Positions 1 to 10,252 of a stretch of 64,000 bases of DNA are shown here, piece by piece. Each line of letters starts with the position of its first letter. The stretch's first letter is position 1. A model generated the notes under the pieces. That model was not told the origin of the DNA, made no database searches, and worked only from the letters and a program-made list of their open reading frames with translations. Location of the stretch: NCBI GenBank assembly GCA_031771865.1, contig JASISA010000022.1, forward strand, positions 1,922,001 to 1,986,000. Reading direction: 5' to 3'. Position numbers and translations under genes: made by a program. This DNA is from Nothophaeocryptopus gaeumannii. Taxonomy: Eukaryota; Ascomycota; Dothideomycetes; Mycosphaerellales; Mycosphaerellaceae.

Positions 1-1019
1 TCTTCTGCGATATATTACCGACATGACAACATCCACGTCGCGGAATACAGCGCCAAACTCATCTACTTTCGCAATCGCCGTGATAAGGTAATATACAGGG
101 CAACCCTGATTAGACTGTGTTGGCATCAATTGGCATCAGGCCATTCACCGTGTTTCCCAGCCAGCAACTTGGTCCGGTCGCGCCGAGTCATCTCATCACC
201 CCTCGTTTCGCCGTGTTGTTTCTTTGTACATCCCGGAGCCTTGGGTATAAGAACTGCGAAGTGCTGCTTGTGTTGTTTGGACGCGTCCGCTGACCACCGA
301 AGAAGCTGTTGTAGACTACTGCTCTCATTCTACGCTCGCTTCACCCGGGCCAGCCATTCCAGTGCGGACATTGAAGCACCGAACTTCGACTTCACGTCGT
401 CAGCATCAACTGAAGAAGAAGTAGCAACATCCGCGACCGCTCGCTCGCTCGTATTCTGCATAAGAAGTGAAATCAATCGACGAGTGCTGCAGGAAGAGAT
501 TCTGGGGCCGAAGTGAGAAGACGTTTGCCATCAAAAGCCAGTCTCCGGCGCCGAATTGAACAGCTGGACAACAACACATATCATCATCAAGACATCAGAC
601 CTTCGGTCACGACATTATGATTGCAAGCACTCAATCCTCATAAGTCGCACCAAGTGGCTCTCTCAAGCTCTTATAAACCTATCAGAGCGCCAGCAGCCTT
701 GCTCCCTGGTCAGCCAACTGGACGCCAGCTTGGAAAAACTGCCTCAATTCAGCTCACACGCACCTTGATGTCCATACCCCTCACTGGCCTGCCATCATGC
801 TCTTCTCCAACTTCTCTGTCAACCTCCTAGGCCTCTTGGGTTACGACTGGATGAGCTCTGCGCAGTCACGACTTGATTCGATCCAACAAAGGTAAGCCTC
901 TGAGCAAATATCTGGCCGGGAAGGAGGAGGCCTGTTCTCATCAAAGTCACGGGGAAGGTCGGAAGACTGATTGGTGCTTTCTGTCATACAGCTTCGGCGT
1001 ATACGTAGCGGACGTCAAC
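1..1019. other. gene-free leader region upstream of the superoxide dismutase
   Basis: I recognise no protein here. The 3' part is probably the promoter and 5' leader of the superoxide dismutase. A likely leader intron runs from 892 (donor GTAAGC) to 991 (acceptor CATACAG), with a CTGAT branch-like site near 967. An ATG at 797, joined across that intron, reads in frame into the dismutase and would add about 41 residues. That extension does not look like a classical mitochondrial presequence. Confidence 0.4.
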
Positions 1020-1655
1020 ATGGCATATACACTTCCCCCTCTGGGCTATGCCTTCGATGCCTTGGAGCCGCATTTCGATGCGCAGACGATGCAGATTCAT
1101 CATGACAAGCACCACCAAACATACGTCACCAACTTGAACAACCTCCTCAAAGACAACGAGCTCTCGACCCTCAATGTCGATGAGCTCGTCACACAGATCG
1201 ACAAGGTCCCAGAAGCCAACAGGACCGGTGTCCGCAACAACGCCGGCGGCCACTCCAACCACAGCTTCTTCTGGAAAGCCCTCAAGCTCAACACCACCCT
1301 CGACGGCGACTTGAAAGCCCAAATCGAAAAAGACTTCGGCAGTATCGATGAATTCAAAGCGAAATTCGAGAAGGCCGCCACCACCGTCTTCGGTTCTGGC
1401 TGGGCATGGCTTATCTACCAAGATGGAAAACTCAACATCACCACAACCGCCAACCAAGACAGCCCGCTGATGGATACCAAGTACTCTGGAACCAAGGGTT
1501 TCCCGATTATCGGTCTGGATGTTTGGGAGCATGCGTATTATTTGAAATATCAGAATAAGAGGCCGGATTATATCAAGGCGTTTTGGTACGTGGTGAATTG
1601 GGATTTTGCGAAGCAGAGATTTGCGGAGGCTAAGGGCGGGTCGCAATCTTATTGA
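1020..1655 (+). CDS. Fe/Mn superoxide dismutase, cytosolic-type
   Basis: The 211-residue product dismutates superoxide to hydrogen peroxide and oxygen. It starts MAYTLPPLGYAFDALEPH, the normal mature N-terminus of the Fe/Mn SOD family, which is why I chose the ATG at 1020. The metal ligands are visible: His27 in IHHDKHH, the His in GGHSNHSFFW, and the Asp and His of GLDVWEHAYY. Length matches the family and there is no mitochondrial presequence at this start, so it resembles the cytosolic MnSODs of filamentous fungi; location is an inference. A 5' intron (892..991) probably lies in the leader. Splicing it in frame with ATG 797 would give a 252-residue form, so an alternative N-terminus is possible. 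Confidence 0.93.
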   Translation: MAYTLPPLGYAFDALEPHFDAQTMQIHHDKHHQTYVTNLNNLLKDNELSTLNVDELVTQIDKVPEANRTGVRNNAGGHSNHSFFWKALKLNTTLDGDLKAQIEKDFGSIDEFKAKFEKAATTVFGSGWAWLIYQDGKLNITTTANQDSPLMDTKYSGTKGFPIIGLDVWEHAYYLKYQNKRPDYIKAFWYVVNWDFAKQRFAEAKGGSQSY

Positions 1656-2096
1656 TGAGTTTGTCTGTTTGGGGCTTGGTTGACTCTGGTTGGCAGGTTG
1701 CTAGATGCTCCTCTAGGTAACGAGCGAGAACGACGGCGTATGTGGCTGTGTCGATTAGGGATATGTCGTCTGCCACTCATTCAAATGCTTACTGTCTGAT
1801 GAATCGTGTTTCTTGTTTCTGCCTCTCACTTCATCTCCGCCTTGCTCTGCGAAGGTGACATCGCATCGTCCTAGCATTCGCACTTCGTGCGTTCTCCATT
1901 CTAGCCCCAGATCAGAAGTCGCTGACACTGTGCAATGTCACTGTCGCTCGTGGGCTTCATGCGCGTTCCTAGGTTGGACACCCTCTCTTCATCCTAAAGC
2001 CGTTCGTCCTTGGAGGAGTCGGCATACTCTTTGGTCGTGCTACCAGAGCTGGCCATCGAAGAGATGCTGATTTTGAGCTCCATGGCTGAGAATCGC
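1656..2096. other. convergent intergenic gap, no gene seen
   Basis: This is the 3' side of both the superoxide dismutase (+) and the ALKBH6-like gene (-). The short open frames here have no recognisable content. It probably carries the two 3' UTRs. Confidence 0.4.
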
Positions 2097-2856
2097 TCAT
2101 CCCCTCCCCTTGCCAAACAACTCATTCCCAATCGCACTAACCTTCCGGACATCTCGCAACGTCAAACTAATCCTCTCACTCCTCACATTCCTCCCTCCTG
2201 CCTCTCCAACCCTTTCCTTCGTCCCCTCATCCAAAAGCGCCCAATTCGCCACCGTCTCCTCATTCAACCCCACGTCCTCCATGACCTCTGCAATACCGTG
2301 TAAAGTGTCAGTGTATGCGGATCCGGTGGTGACGAGTAATGAGCGAGGTTCTTGGAGGATGCGCCAGGTTTGTTTCTCACTATTCTCCTCCCCTTCCCTG
2401 GCTTTGGCAGTTACGTCTAACACCAGGGTTCCTTTCAAACTGACAGTCGCAGTGACAGGGAAATAAGCGGGTCCATCTTCGTGGGGCATGATTCCTTGGC
2501 CGGGAAGGTATTGGTTTATGAGGCAGTGGTTTATTCCGTGAGGAGCGTCTTTGAAGAGATCTAGCGCGTGGATGCGGTTAACGACAGGGTCGATGAGGTA
2601 GTTGGGCAGGCCGGTGGAAGAGATGAGGGTGTTTGTTGATGTGAGGCGGGCGGGGAGGGATTGGAGACGACGGTGGGAGAGGGAGATCCAGCGGGAGGCG
2701 GGTATCTGCGGTGGGTGGTTAATCGAGTGATGAGTGGCGGAGGAAGCGGAAAGGGACTACTTTGTTCAGGATTGAAGCTTCTTCTTCTTCTTCTGAGATG
2801 AAGTTTGGGATGTAGAACATGGATGGTGGGACGGAAGGGATTTGTGAGTACTCCAT
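2097..2856 (-). CDS. ALKBH6-like 2-oxoglutarate/Fe(II) dioxygenase
   Basis: Two exons, 2761..2856 and 2097..2705, flank a 55-nt intron (donor GTAGTC, acceptor CCGCAG) and encode 234 residues. The protein carries the ALKBH6 signature: SRWISLSHRRLQ, the NQYLPGQGIMPHEDGP stretch with the iron-binding His-x-Asp, then TATVSL. The distal His is probably in DTLHGI, and RISLTLRDVR supplies the arginines that bind 2-oxoglutarate. AlkB-family enzymes oxidatively demethylate nucleic acids or proteins; the substrate of the ALKBH6 branch is not settled. The start MEYSQIPSVPPSMFYIP followed by NFISEEEE is typical for the subfamily. Length is normal and no key residue is missing. Confidence 0.88.
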
Positions 2857-3077
2857 GGTCATCGTAGCGAGGTCATCTGCATCTCGTGAACTGTCTTGCT
2901 TCCAGAAGACCCCGAGTCTGCTTCGAATGGCCTGGTCCGATATTATCTTATGGAGTTGTTACGATTGTAGTGGCAAGTGAAGCGCTGCAGTTGATGTGGG
3001 GTTGGCCCGTGCGCTTCTCAATCGTGGCTTCCTCGCTTGCAGACTTAGACCTTCGTCTTCCATCTACATCTACAAAC

Positions 3078-3503
3078 ATGGCGCCTAAAGGCAAAGGTGG
3101 CGACAAAATTAAAGGCAAGGATGCTGGGGCTGACAAAGGCGCCGCAAAGAGCAAAGGCGGGCATGTCTGTGAACGTCAGACACATCCTTTGCGAAAAGCA
3201 CGCGAAGAAAGAAGAAGCTCTTGCAAAGCTCAATGCCGGGAGCAAGTTTGATGATGTTGCACGAGAGTTTTCAGAGGACAAGGCGCGTCAAGGTGAGTTG
3301 ATGGAAAAGCTACAGAGATCTAGATCAGAATACTAACCACTGCAGCAGGCGGAGCATTGGGCTGGAAAACCAAGGGCAGTCTCATGCCTGAGTTCGAAGC
3401 CATTGCATACGAACTAGCATCATCTACGACTGCTAAGCCAGTCTTCGGCGAATGCAAGACCAGCGAAGGGTATCATATCATTATGGTCGAGGGCAAGAAG
3501 TAG
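3078..3503 (+). CDS. parvulin-type peptidyl-prolyl isomerase (PIN4/Par14-like), frame broken near its start
   Basis: The parvulin domain is clear. NVRHILCEKHAKKEEAL and FSEDKARQG precede an intron at 3293..3348 (donor GTGAGT, branch TACTAAC, acceptor CAGCAG), and GGALGWKTKGSLMPEFE to GYHIIMVEGKK follow. Such enzymes isomerise X-Pro bonds; Par14 relatives act in the nucleus or nucleolus and in ribosome biogenesis. The Lys/Gly-rich tail expected of Par14 is read from ATG 3078 (MAPKGKGGDKIKGK), but that frame misses the parvulin frame by one base around GGCGGGC at about 3155-3162. No plausible intron repairs it. Starting at ATG 3121 gives an unbroken 108-residue protein with an atypical N-terminus. 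Either there is a one-base indel (real or from sequencing) or the true start is 3121. Confidence 0.85.
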
Positions 3504-4789
3504 ACTCGGAAGCGTGAAAGAGGGTCTCTTACCGGTCTTCTCGCCGGTTGTTCTTGTATGCTTCGTTTTCCCTGCAACAACCCGACTCTGCTGCGACTCT
3601 CCCGGCATGAGATGCCATAGCACGCAATAACCTGCCACATCACGCAATAACAACCCCCGCAACAACCGATTAGTAGCAGCATGAATACAGAATATTCTGC
3701 GAGGCTGCCGGGATGATACTAGGGCGGTGCTGTCTTGACAGGCTCCGATGATTTGGGAGTATACAGCTGGGAAGCTATTGAGCAACGGTTTCAAGTGCAA
3801 CTGCAACTCAGCGGTCATGTCAAGACTCTCAGCATTCCTGAGAAGGACAAAGCATGCGAACTTTGCACTTTTTTCACAAACATCACAATGAATCGAGCAG
3901 GAGTGCGCGGCCTTCGTCACGAGTGGCAGACAGACTCTACAGATTACTCGACTGTCATGATCCTCATCCGTTACTTTCCTATTCCATGCAATGTCGCTGA
4001 CTCGTTTGACACCGGCGGCCAATTTCACGGGACCTGAACCATCTGCCGGACAAGGAATGACTAGTCTGAACTACTTGTTCGCGTTGACCGTGAGGAGAAC
4101 CTTGCTGTTACGTGCAGCATCGGTATCGGACGCGGAAAAGAAAGCTTGTGGCTGCATGAGAATGTAACCTCCGGGACCTATCGCTTCGCAGCCGAGTGGC
4201 GCATTGAATCAGCGAGCTGTTTGTGAAGAGAGTGATGCGACAAGACGACGTTGTTCGACGAGTCTCGTCACCGTCGCAAGAGACTGATGATGAATCAGAT
4301 AGCGGCCGTTGCAAGCGCACTGACGTCTGTACGGCGCCAATTTGGCGCGCGGTACGCACTCCGAAGAAGCGGAAAGTTTGCATCTGTCGACAAGCACAGT
4401 CGGTCGACAGTTGCAGGCTTTGTCTCGTCTCGTCTCGTCTCGTCTCGTTTCGCCGCACGCCCTCGCCCGCCGCTGCTCGCCGGGGTTAGATGGTGGCGGG
4501 CTCAGGTCTCAAGACCATCTGTGCTACCGGGGCTGTCGCAGAAGCGGCAGAACAAAGATGGCATCCAAGCTCGTCTCTAACGCCAAATGTTCACAACAAC
4601 CCACCACTCACCCTCACTTTGCCCCCAAGCTTGCTCCCACGCGCCCGCGACATATATGTGTGGGCAATCGCAATGCAGATAATGGCGCCTTCCTGCATCC
4701 TCGTCCGACGACCAATTCATGAGCTGTAGTGGGATGAAGGCGCTGGGTCGCCGCGATCTCATCACCTCTGGTATTCGGATTCGAATTCG
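3504..4789. other. intergenic, no gene recognised
   Basis: About 1.3 kb with only short overlapping open frames on both strands and no family I recognise. It contains a pentanucleotide repeat, listed separately, and the presumed promoter of CNL1. Confidence 0.35.
4422..4448. repeat. GTCTC pentanucleotide microsatellite
   Basis: Five tandem copies of GTCTC followed by a degenerate unit, in intergenic DNA about 340 bp upstream of CNL1. A simple repeat with no evident function; it could be length-polymorphic between isolates. Confidence 0.8.
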
Positions 4790-5346
4790 ATGCCTTCATC
4801 GCACTCTCACCACCATAACCACCACGCTTCCGGACATTCTCGCTCTCCTCCGCAGTCTGCTACGCCGTCTTCCATCGCCGACAACCGCCTGGGCTTGTCC
4901 CAAAATGACATCGCCACTCTCCGTCAACACCAGCAGCAAGCTCATGCGCAGGCACGAAGTCCCGCTGGCTCGCAGGCCAGTAGCCAGGGCCGGCTGTTGC
5001 TCGACCCGGGAAGCTTACAGTTGCTGTCGCGGCACTTTGATCGTGTTATGCAAGCCATATCACAGCGGCTAGAGCAGGTATGATCGGCGTCACTTACTCG
5101 TACACACTTCTTCCTACAGCTGCTAACATGTAGACCCAGCTGAACCAAGCTACCGAACGAGCAACGCAAGCTCAACACGATCGATCCGGAAATGCCATCC
5201 AAATGGCCGATAACGAAATCGCGCGCTTCCGAGCTATTCTTCACCAGATCGACGAGTTGGAGACGGAATTTGACAAAATCAAGAGAATACGTGAGATCGT
5301 GAGAGGGTTTCGCGCGAGGGTGGAACAGCTAGACAGAAGGATATGA
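4790..5346 (+). CDS. BLOC-1 subunit CNL1-like coiled-coil protein
   Basis: Exons 4790..5077 and 5134..5346 flank a 56-nt intron (donor GTATGA, branch GCTAAC, acceptor TGTAG) and encode 166 residues. The N-terminal half is low-complexity Ser/His/Gln. It is followed by SQGRLLLDPGSLQLLSRHF and the long helix ISQRLEQTQLNQATERA, ending in NEIARFRAILHQIDELE and KIRREI-like repeats up to VRGFRARVEQLDRR. This is the pattern of the fungal biogenesis-of-lysosome-related-organelles complex 1 subunit CNL1, which acts in endosomal maturation. Identification rests on the C-terminal helix; the function is by family. Confidence 0.75.
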
Positions 5347-6034
5347 TACGTCTGCAAAGACGAATTACGGTGTGATTTAAGATGAAGAAGCTAGTCTGCA
5401 AAGACTTGGAAACCCTCAATGGCGCAGTACAACATAGGGAGTGGATCTCTGGTATGGCTTTGGCGATGGCGTTTGGACTAAGAGTGGAGAAGCCTCACGG
5501 CAACAGTAGAATATCCTCTTCGCGGAGATAGCTAAAAGTGGAATTTGCATTACGTTCGAAGCCAACGTCTGCCTCACTACTTGTCTTGAGATACCGGCTC
5601 GCTTTATGGCCGGCGACGTACGGCAACGCTGAGACGGGACTCGAATATCTCATGCTTAAGCGTGCTGGAGGAGACTGAGAGACACCTTTGGTACGCACAG
5701 CCTGCGCAATATCGAGCGGTTGAAAGCTAATAGGCAGGCATTGAAAATTGAACGCACAAACATTTCATGTTCCTGATTTATGAAATTTTCCCCAAGGCTG
5801 CATGGATCATAGCTGTAGACCTGCAGCAACCCACTGTCGAGTTTGGCTGCTTAAGCTTTCCTCATAGATTCACGTTCCCATCTGTTACAACGTTTCACAG
5901 CTGCAGGGCACACGTACCTGCAGCACCAATCCAGAATTCTGAAACCTATCCAGCCCGTCTCCGATTCCGCCATGTCCCGAGTGTTTCAATCCAGCTACAA
6001 GTCCCGCGAGCCGAGAGAGTGTGTCAGTGGCAGT
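5347..6034. other. convergent intergenic gap, no gene seen
   Basis: This separates the 3' ends of CNL1 (+) and glutamate decarboxylase (-). I see no recognisable coding content; it probably holds both 3' UTRs. Confidence 0.35.
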
Positions 6035-7781
6035 CTAGCACACGGCTCGGTGCACACCCTCCGACATGGGCCGCCTGGCCTTGTGCTTGTGGTGGGCATG
6101 CAGACCGCGGCTGCTATGCTGCTTCTCCGTGGAGTTGTCGGCTGGTTGCCAAACTTGCAGGTCGATGGGGTCGTTGGACATGATGCTCTCTGTGACGCCG
6201 ATGATGTCTGTGATGAGGCGGTCGAGGAGGTCGAGAGACATGGACTCGCGGACGACTACGCGCAGGATCTCCGTCTTCTCTTCGTTTGGTGGGAGAGGGT
6301 AGTCTGGTACGGAAGTCAGTGGGATGGTGCGTGGAGGGGAGATATGGGATGGCTTACTTGGAATGATGTACTGCTTTGCACGGAGCAGGTTGCTGATGCT
6401 GACCTGCTTGATGTGTGGGTACTTCTGCCTGAACTCGTCTGTGAGAGTAAAGGCAACGACGGGCAGACCAGCGTTGTAGTCGGCGGATGTCTCGCCATCC
6501 TTTGTTGGTGCGATCTCGCCCTTCTTGTACTCGTGCTGGCCCTTTGGCCTGTGGATGTCAGAGACGCAGCGGTACCACCCGGTTGCCTCCAAGCTTTTCG
6601 AGAGCAGGCGGGCGTTCGACAAAGCGTTCTCCATGATGGCTCGGTACCCATTGAAGCCCAGATGAATCAAGTTGTAGTACTGTGCGATGACCTGCGCACC
6701 GGGACGCGAGAAGTTCAGGGTGTACGACTCCTCTGTGCCACCGAGGTAGTGAAGCTCGAAAACAAGATGCTTTGGCAGTTGCTTCTCGTCTCTCCAGATG
6801 ATCCAGCCGACACCAGCGTACACCAGCCCGAACTTATGCCCGCTCACGTTGATGGACTTGACACGTGGGAGTGAGAAGTCCCACTTGGGACCACCGACCT
6901 TAGCATGTGTGAAGGGAGCGATGAAGCCACCAGAGGCACCATCAACGTGAATCGGAATGTCGACTCCGGTCTTCTTCTCGTACTCATCCAGGATGTTGTG
7001 AATCTCTTCGACAGGCTCGTAGTGGCCAGTGTAGGTCGACCCAAGAATGACAAACACACCAATAGTGTTCTCGTCGATGTTCTCCTTGACAAGCTTTGGG
7101 TCCAGGCGGTAGTTAGATTTCGCCGAGACCGGCAGAATGCGAGCCTCGACTTCAAAGTAGCGAGCAAACTTCTCCAAAGCCACCTGGGCGTTAGATCCCA
7201 TAAGAATGTTGGGTTTGCTGGTGTCCTTGCCCTCGGCCATTCGCTTCTCTTGCCAGCGTCTCTTCATTGCAAGACCGCCCAAGTGAATGGCCTCGGAGGA
7301 GCCAGTCGTGGCTGAGCCGATAGCCTTCTCGCCCTTTTGCACGTTCCACATATTTGCAATGATTGACACACAGCGGGCGTGCATCTGCATCATGGCCGGA
7401 TACTCATCAGCATCGCTCATGTTCTTGCTCAGGTTCTCAATCTGTTGGAGCGTGGGTTAGCTGCGTAATAGTTATCTCGTCTTTGGAAAAACAAACCATG
7501 AGCTGCTCGGCTTCTCGCTCCATGTAGGTTCCAACGAATGAGGCCAGGTTCAGATTTGGTCTACCATCCAAGTCAAGCTCATCTTTAAGCATCTGGTGCA
7601 CAGCGTCGGCTGGTGCGCCCTCGCGTGGAATCTTAAACTTGGAGATTTCGGTCTGAGCATTGTACCTGCTCGAGTATGGTGTGATGTGGGAAACAGCTCC
7701 TCGCGCATGGTGCTGGCGGTGTGGTTGCTTGTTGAGGCTCGCAAGGAGCTCGTCCGGGTCAACGTGAGAGGCCAACGCCAT
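6035..7781 (-). CDS. glutamate decarboxylase (PLP, group II)
   Basis: Three exons (7497..7781, 6358..7441, 6035..6303) encode 545 residues. This cytosolic enzyme converts L-glutamate to GABA and CO2, the entry to the GABA shunt. The PLP lysine is about residue 298 in INVSGHKFGL. The HVDGASGGFIAPF segment and GSTYTGHYEPVEEI are diagnostic of the family. The second intron (6304..6357) is 54 nt and in frame, so reading through it would insert 18 foreign residues; splicing restores IIPNYPLPPNEEKTEILRVV. The first intron is 7442..7496. The C-terminus is a basic, His-rich tail (HAHHKHKARRP). Length is normal for fungal GADs, and nothing in the flanks suggests a cluster. Confidence 0.95.
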
Positions 7782-8779
7782 TGTGTCTGATGCGCTCTGG
7801 TTGTTGTTTTGGTGCTTTCCTTTATGTCAATCGAGCGTCGTGAGCAGTCAATTGAGAGTGACGATATCAGAGTGAGAAGTGAGAAACTGGAAAACACTTC
7901 AGATGAAACCTGTCTCTCTACTTGCTGGTTTCCTTTTTTCGTGTCATTCGTCCTCATACTGACGTAAACATCTTACAGATTTCACACCTTCACTCAAATC
8001 GTAGATCCGCCTAGCCGCGAAGGCCCACGGCTGCGACATGCATCGTCAGAAGTTGACTGCAGAGAAGCCAATGGCTTCCGGAGAAAGACGGTTCTGCTTC
8101 ACTCTGGTACGATCATCCTGCGCAAGTGGATCGAGGGGCACGCGTTCCTGCGTGGCCTTGCAGGACCGAGCGGTCCGGAGGAAGCCATGTGGCGAGTGCT
8201 GAACAAGCAGAGCATGTTCCCGCGTGGTGGTGAGGACGAACAGGAAGTCAGGGTAGGTGAGGAAGACGAAAGAGGACGGTATAGAACATCGGATGGAGTC
8301 TTGCACGCGGTGGACGACGCGTTCGAGTGTTGCCAAGCAAACATTCGCGGTCGGCATCTTTCTGAGACTTGGCAAGAACGTTGCAAGTGAACGATGACCT
8401 CAGCATGCAGGCTTGCATGGGCACTGGGCAGCTCTCCCCCCAGAAACGCTAATCAGGAGAGAAGAGAGCACTCCCAAACAAGCCCTCCTCGTCCTCCTCT
8501 GACATGCGTGAAGCAGAGCTGTGGTAGGATTCCATGTGCACGAACGAGCTCGATTGATTCGTATTCGCAAGTCGGAGCAACAGTTCGCCGATGACGCGCG
8601 GATGAAGAGTGCAACTGAGACCGACAGCCAGACCGTCATCGATTCGCTCACAGGCTGACAACCATTGCGTGCTGCTTCCTTTGTGTGGCATACGAGGAGC
8701 TCACTAGGCATCTCCAATCTCCGACTCCCTTGTCCTCCTCTTCTATTCACTTTCACATCTTGCAACACCTTGGGCGACA
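7782..8779. other. divergent promoter region, no gene recognised
   Basis: About 1 kb between the starts of glutamate decarboxylase (-) and the fasciclin-domain gene (+), probably a bidirectional promoter. A minus-strand open frame of about 100 codons at 8046-8375 resembles nothing I know and I do not call it. Confidence 0.35.
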
Positions 8780-10252
8780 ATGAAGTTCTCTAGGGTATTG
8801 CCGCTTGCGGCTGTCGGATCAGCCTTCGTGCTCCCGTCCGAGCAGGTTCTCGGCGAGCTCGCCATCGAAGACCATCACGGACACACGTTCGACAGTACGG
8901 TTGACGGCTGGATCGAGGAGGCGAAGTCCACGAAGAATGATGTCATCTCTGACTTGAAGAAGCATCTCGAAGAGTTGGCGGACACAACCAAGAGCACCTG
9001 GCACGATTGCTCGAAGAAGGCAAAGAGTGCTCTGGACGATGCATTCGAGCAGGCTGGCGATGCTGCCACTTCGTTTGGCAACGCCGTGGAAGGTGCTTCC
9101 AAGGATGTCCAATCATACGTTGAGGAAAGCGAGCTCTACAACCCATTCGAGGGAGGCTACAACCATGACGGTCCGCCCCACCACCGTCCTGGACACGGCA
9201 AGAAGCCAAAGCATCCACACCACCACAAGCCGAATGAGACCATCTACCAGCTTATTGCTGGAAGCAAGTACACCACCAAGCTTGCTAAGCTGATTTCCGA
9301 ATATGACGATTTGGTTGATGCATTGAACTCGACCAAGGCCAACTTTACGGTGTTTGCTCCAACAGACAAGGCCTTTGAGAAGATTCCTGAGCACGCTCCC
9401 AAGCCAAGCAAGGAGCAGCTCAAGGCGATCCTCTCCTACCACGTCGTTCCAGATGTCTATCCAGCCGGCCGTGTCTTGGTTAGCCACACTGCACCAACTC
9501 TGTTGAAGGGCAAGCACCTCGCCAGCCAGCCAGAGCCACAGCGTATCGCATTCAAGCTCGGTCTGCGGGGCTTGACTGTCAACTTCTATAGCCGAATCGT
9601 CGCCATCAACATCTTCGGCACGAACGGTGTGATCCATGGCGTCGACAGCCTCCTCCTGCCACCACCAAGCGCCATCGCTTTGGTCGACCTGTTCCCAGGA
9701 CAATTCAGCACCCTCGAGCTTGGCCTAGGCAAGACTGGTCTTTTGGAGAAGCTCAACACCACTGACCACCCTGGTGGGACTCTCTTCGCTCCAAGCAACT
9801 TTGCTTTCCAGAAGCTTGGCCCAAAGATCAACGCCTTCCTCTTCTCGACCTATGGCCAAAAGTACCTGAAGGCTCTTCTCGAGTATCACGTCGGCACCGG
9901 AGGCACCCTGTACAGTGACGCCTACTACAAGAACAAGGATGAGGGGGAGAGCATCGAGCGTCTTCCCAAGGGCTTGTACCACGTCGACGTCCCAACTTTA
10001 CTGAAGGACAAGGAGCTGTCAGTCGATGTCGCTCGCTATGGCGGCTTCATCAGCATCAAGATCAACGGTTTCGCTACTGTTGCTGTTCAGGATGGTATTG
10101 CTGAGGATGGTGTCATCCACGTCGTCCGCGATGTGTTGATTCCGCCAAAGAGACTTGCCAGCAACGAGGTCGAGCATTGGGACGGCAGCGAGTTGACTGT
10201 TGAGGAGCTCATCGAGCGTCTTGAGCCCATGGTGGCCAAGACTGATCTCTAG
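8780..10252 (+). CDS. secreted fasciclin (FAS1) domain protein
   Basis: An intronless frame of 490 residues. It has an N-terminal signal-like segment (MKFSRVLPLAAVGSAFVLPS), an amphipathic stretch (about 40-115), a His/Pro-rich linker (about 125-150, PPHHRPGHGKKPKHPHHH) and two FAS1 domains. The first starts at NETIYQLIAGSKYTTKLAKL and contains FTVFAPTDKAFEKIP and LSYHVVPD. The second contains GGTLFAPSNFAFQKLGP and LLEYHVGTG. FAS1 domains mediate cell-surface or matrix adhesion in fungi. There is no C-terminal hydrophobic tail for a GPI anchor, so the protein is probably secreted or loosely wall-bound. The His-rich linker could bind metal; that is inference only. Confidence 0.9.
   Translation: MKFSRVLPLAAVGSAFVLPSEQVLGELAIEDHHGHTFDSTVDGWIEEAKSTKNDVISDLKKHLEELADTTKSTWHDCSKKAKSALDDAFEQAGDAATSFGNAVEGASKDVQSYVEESELYNPFEGGYNHDGPPHHRPGHGKKPKHPHHHKPNETIYQLIAGSKYTTKLAKLISEYDDLVDALNSTKANFTVFAPTDKAFEKIPEHAPKPSKEQLKAILSYHVVPDVYPAGRVLVSHTAPTLLKGKHLASQPEPQRIAFKLGLRGLTVNFYSRIVAINIFGTNGVIHGVDSLLLPPPSAIALVDLFPGQFSTLELGLGKTGLLEKLNTTDHPGGTLFAPSNFAFQKLGPKINAFLFSTYGQKYLKALLEYHVGTGGTLYSDAYYKNKDEGESIERLPKGLYHVDVPTLLKDKELSVDVARYGGFISIKINGFATVAVQDGIAEDGVIHVVRDVLIPPKRLASNEVEHWDGSELTVEELIERLEPMVAKTDL

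Noticed and set aside
130..516. 128-codon plus-strand frame near the window start
   Set aside because: It begins with a TTG, not an ATG, has no recognisable motif, and lies where the SOD promoter is expected.
984..1646. 220-codon minus-strand frame
   Set aside because: It is exactly antisense to the superoxide dismutase and carries no domain of its own.
4422..4448. GTCTC repeat as a CRISPR-like array or telomeric repeat
   Set aside because: The unit is only 5 nt with no spacers and does not match fungal telomere repeats.
5972..6874. 300-codon plus-strand frame
   Set aside because: Antisense to the glutamate decarboxylase coding exons; a shadow of biased codon use.
9113..9703. 196-codon minus-strand frame
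   Set aside because: Antisense to the FAS1 domains of the secreted protein.
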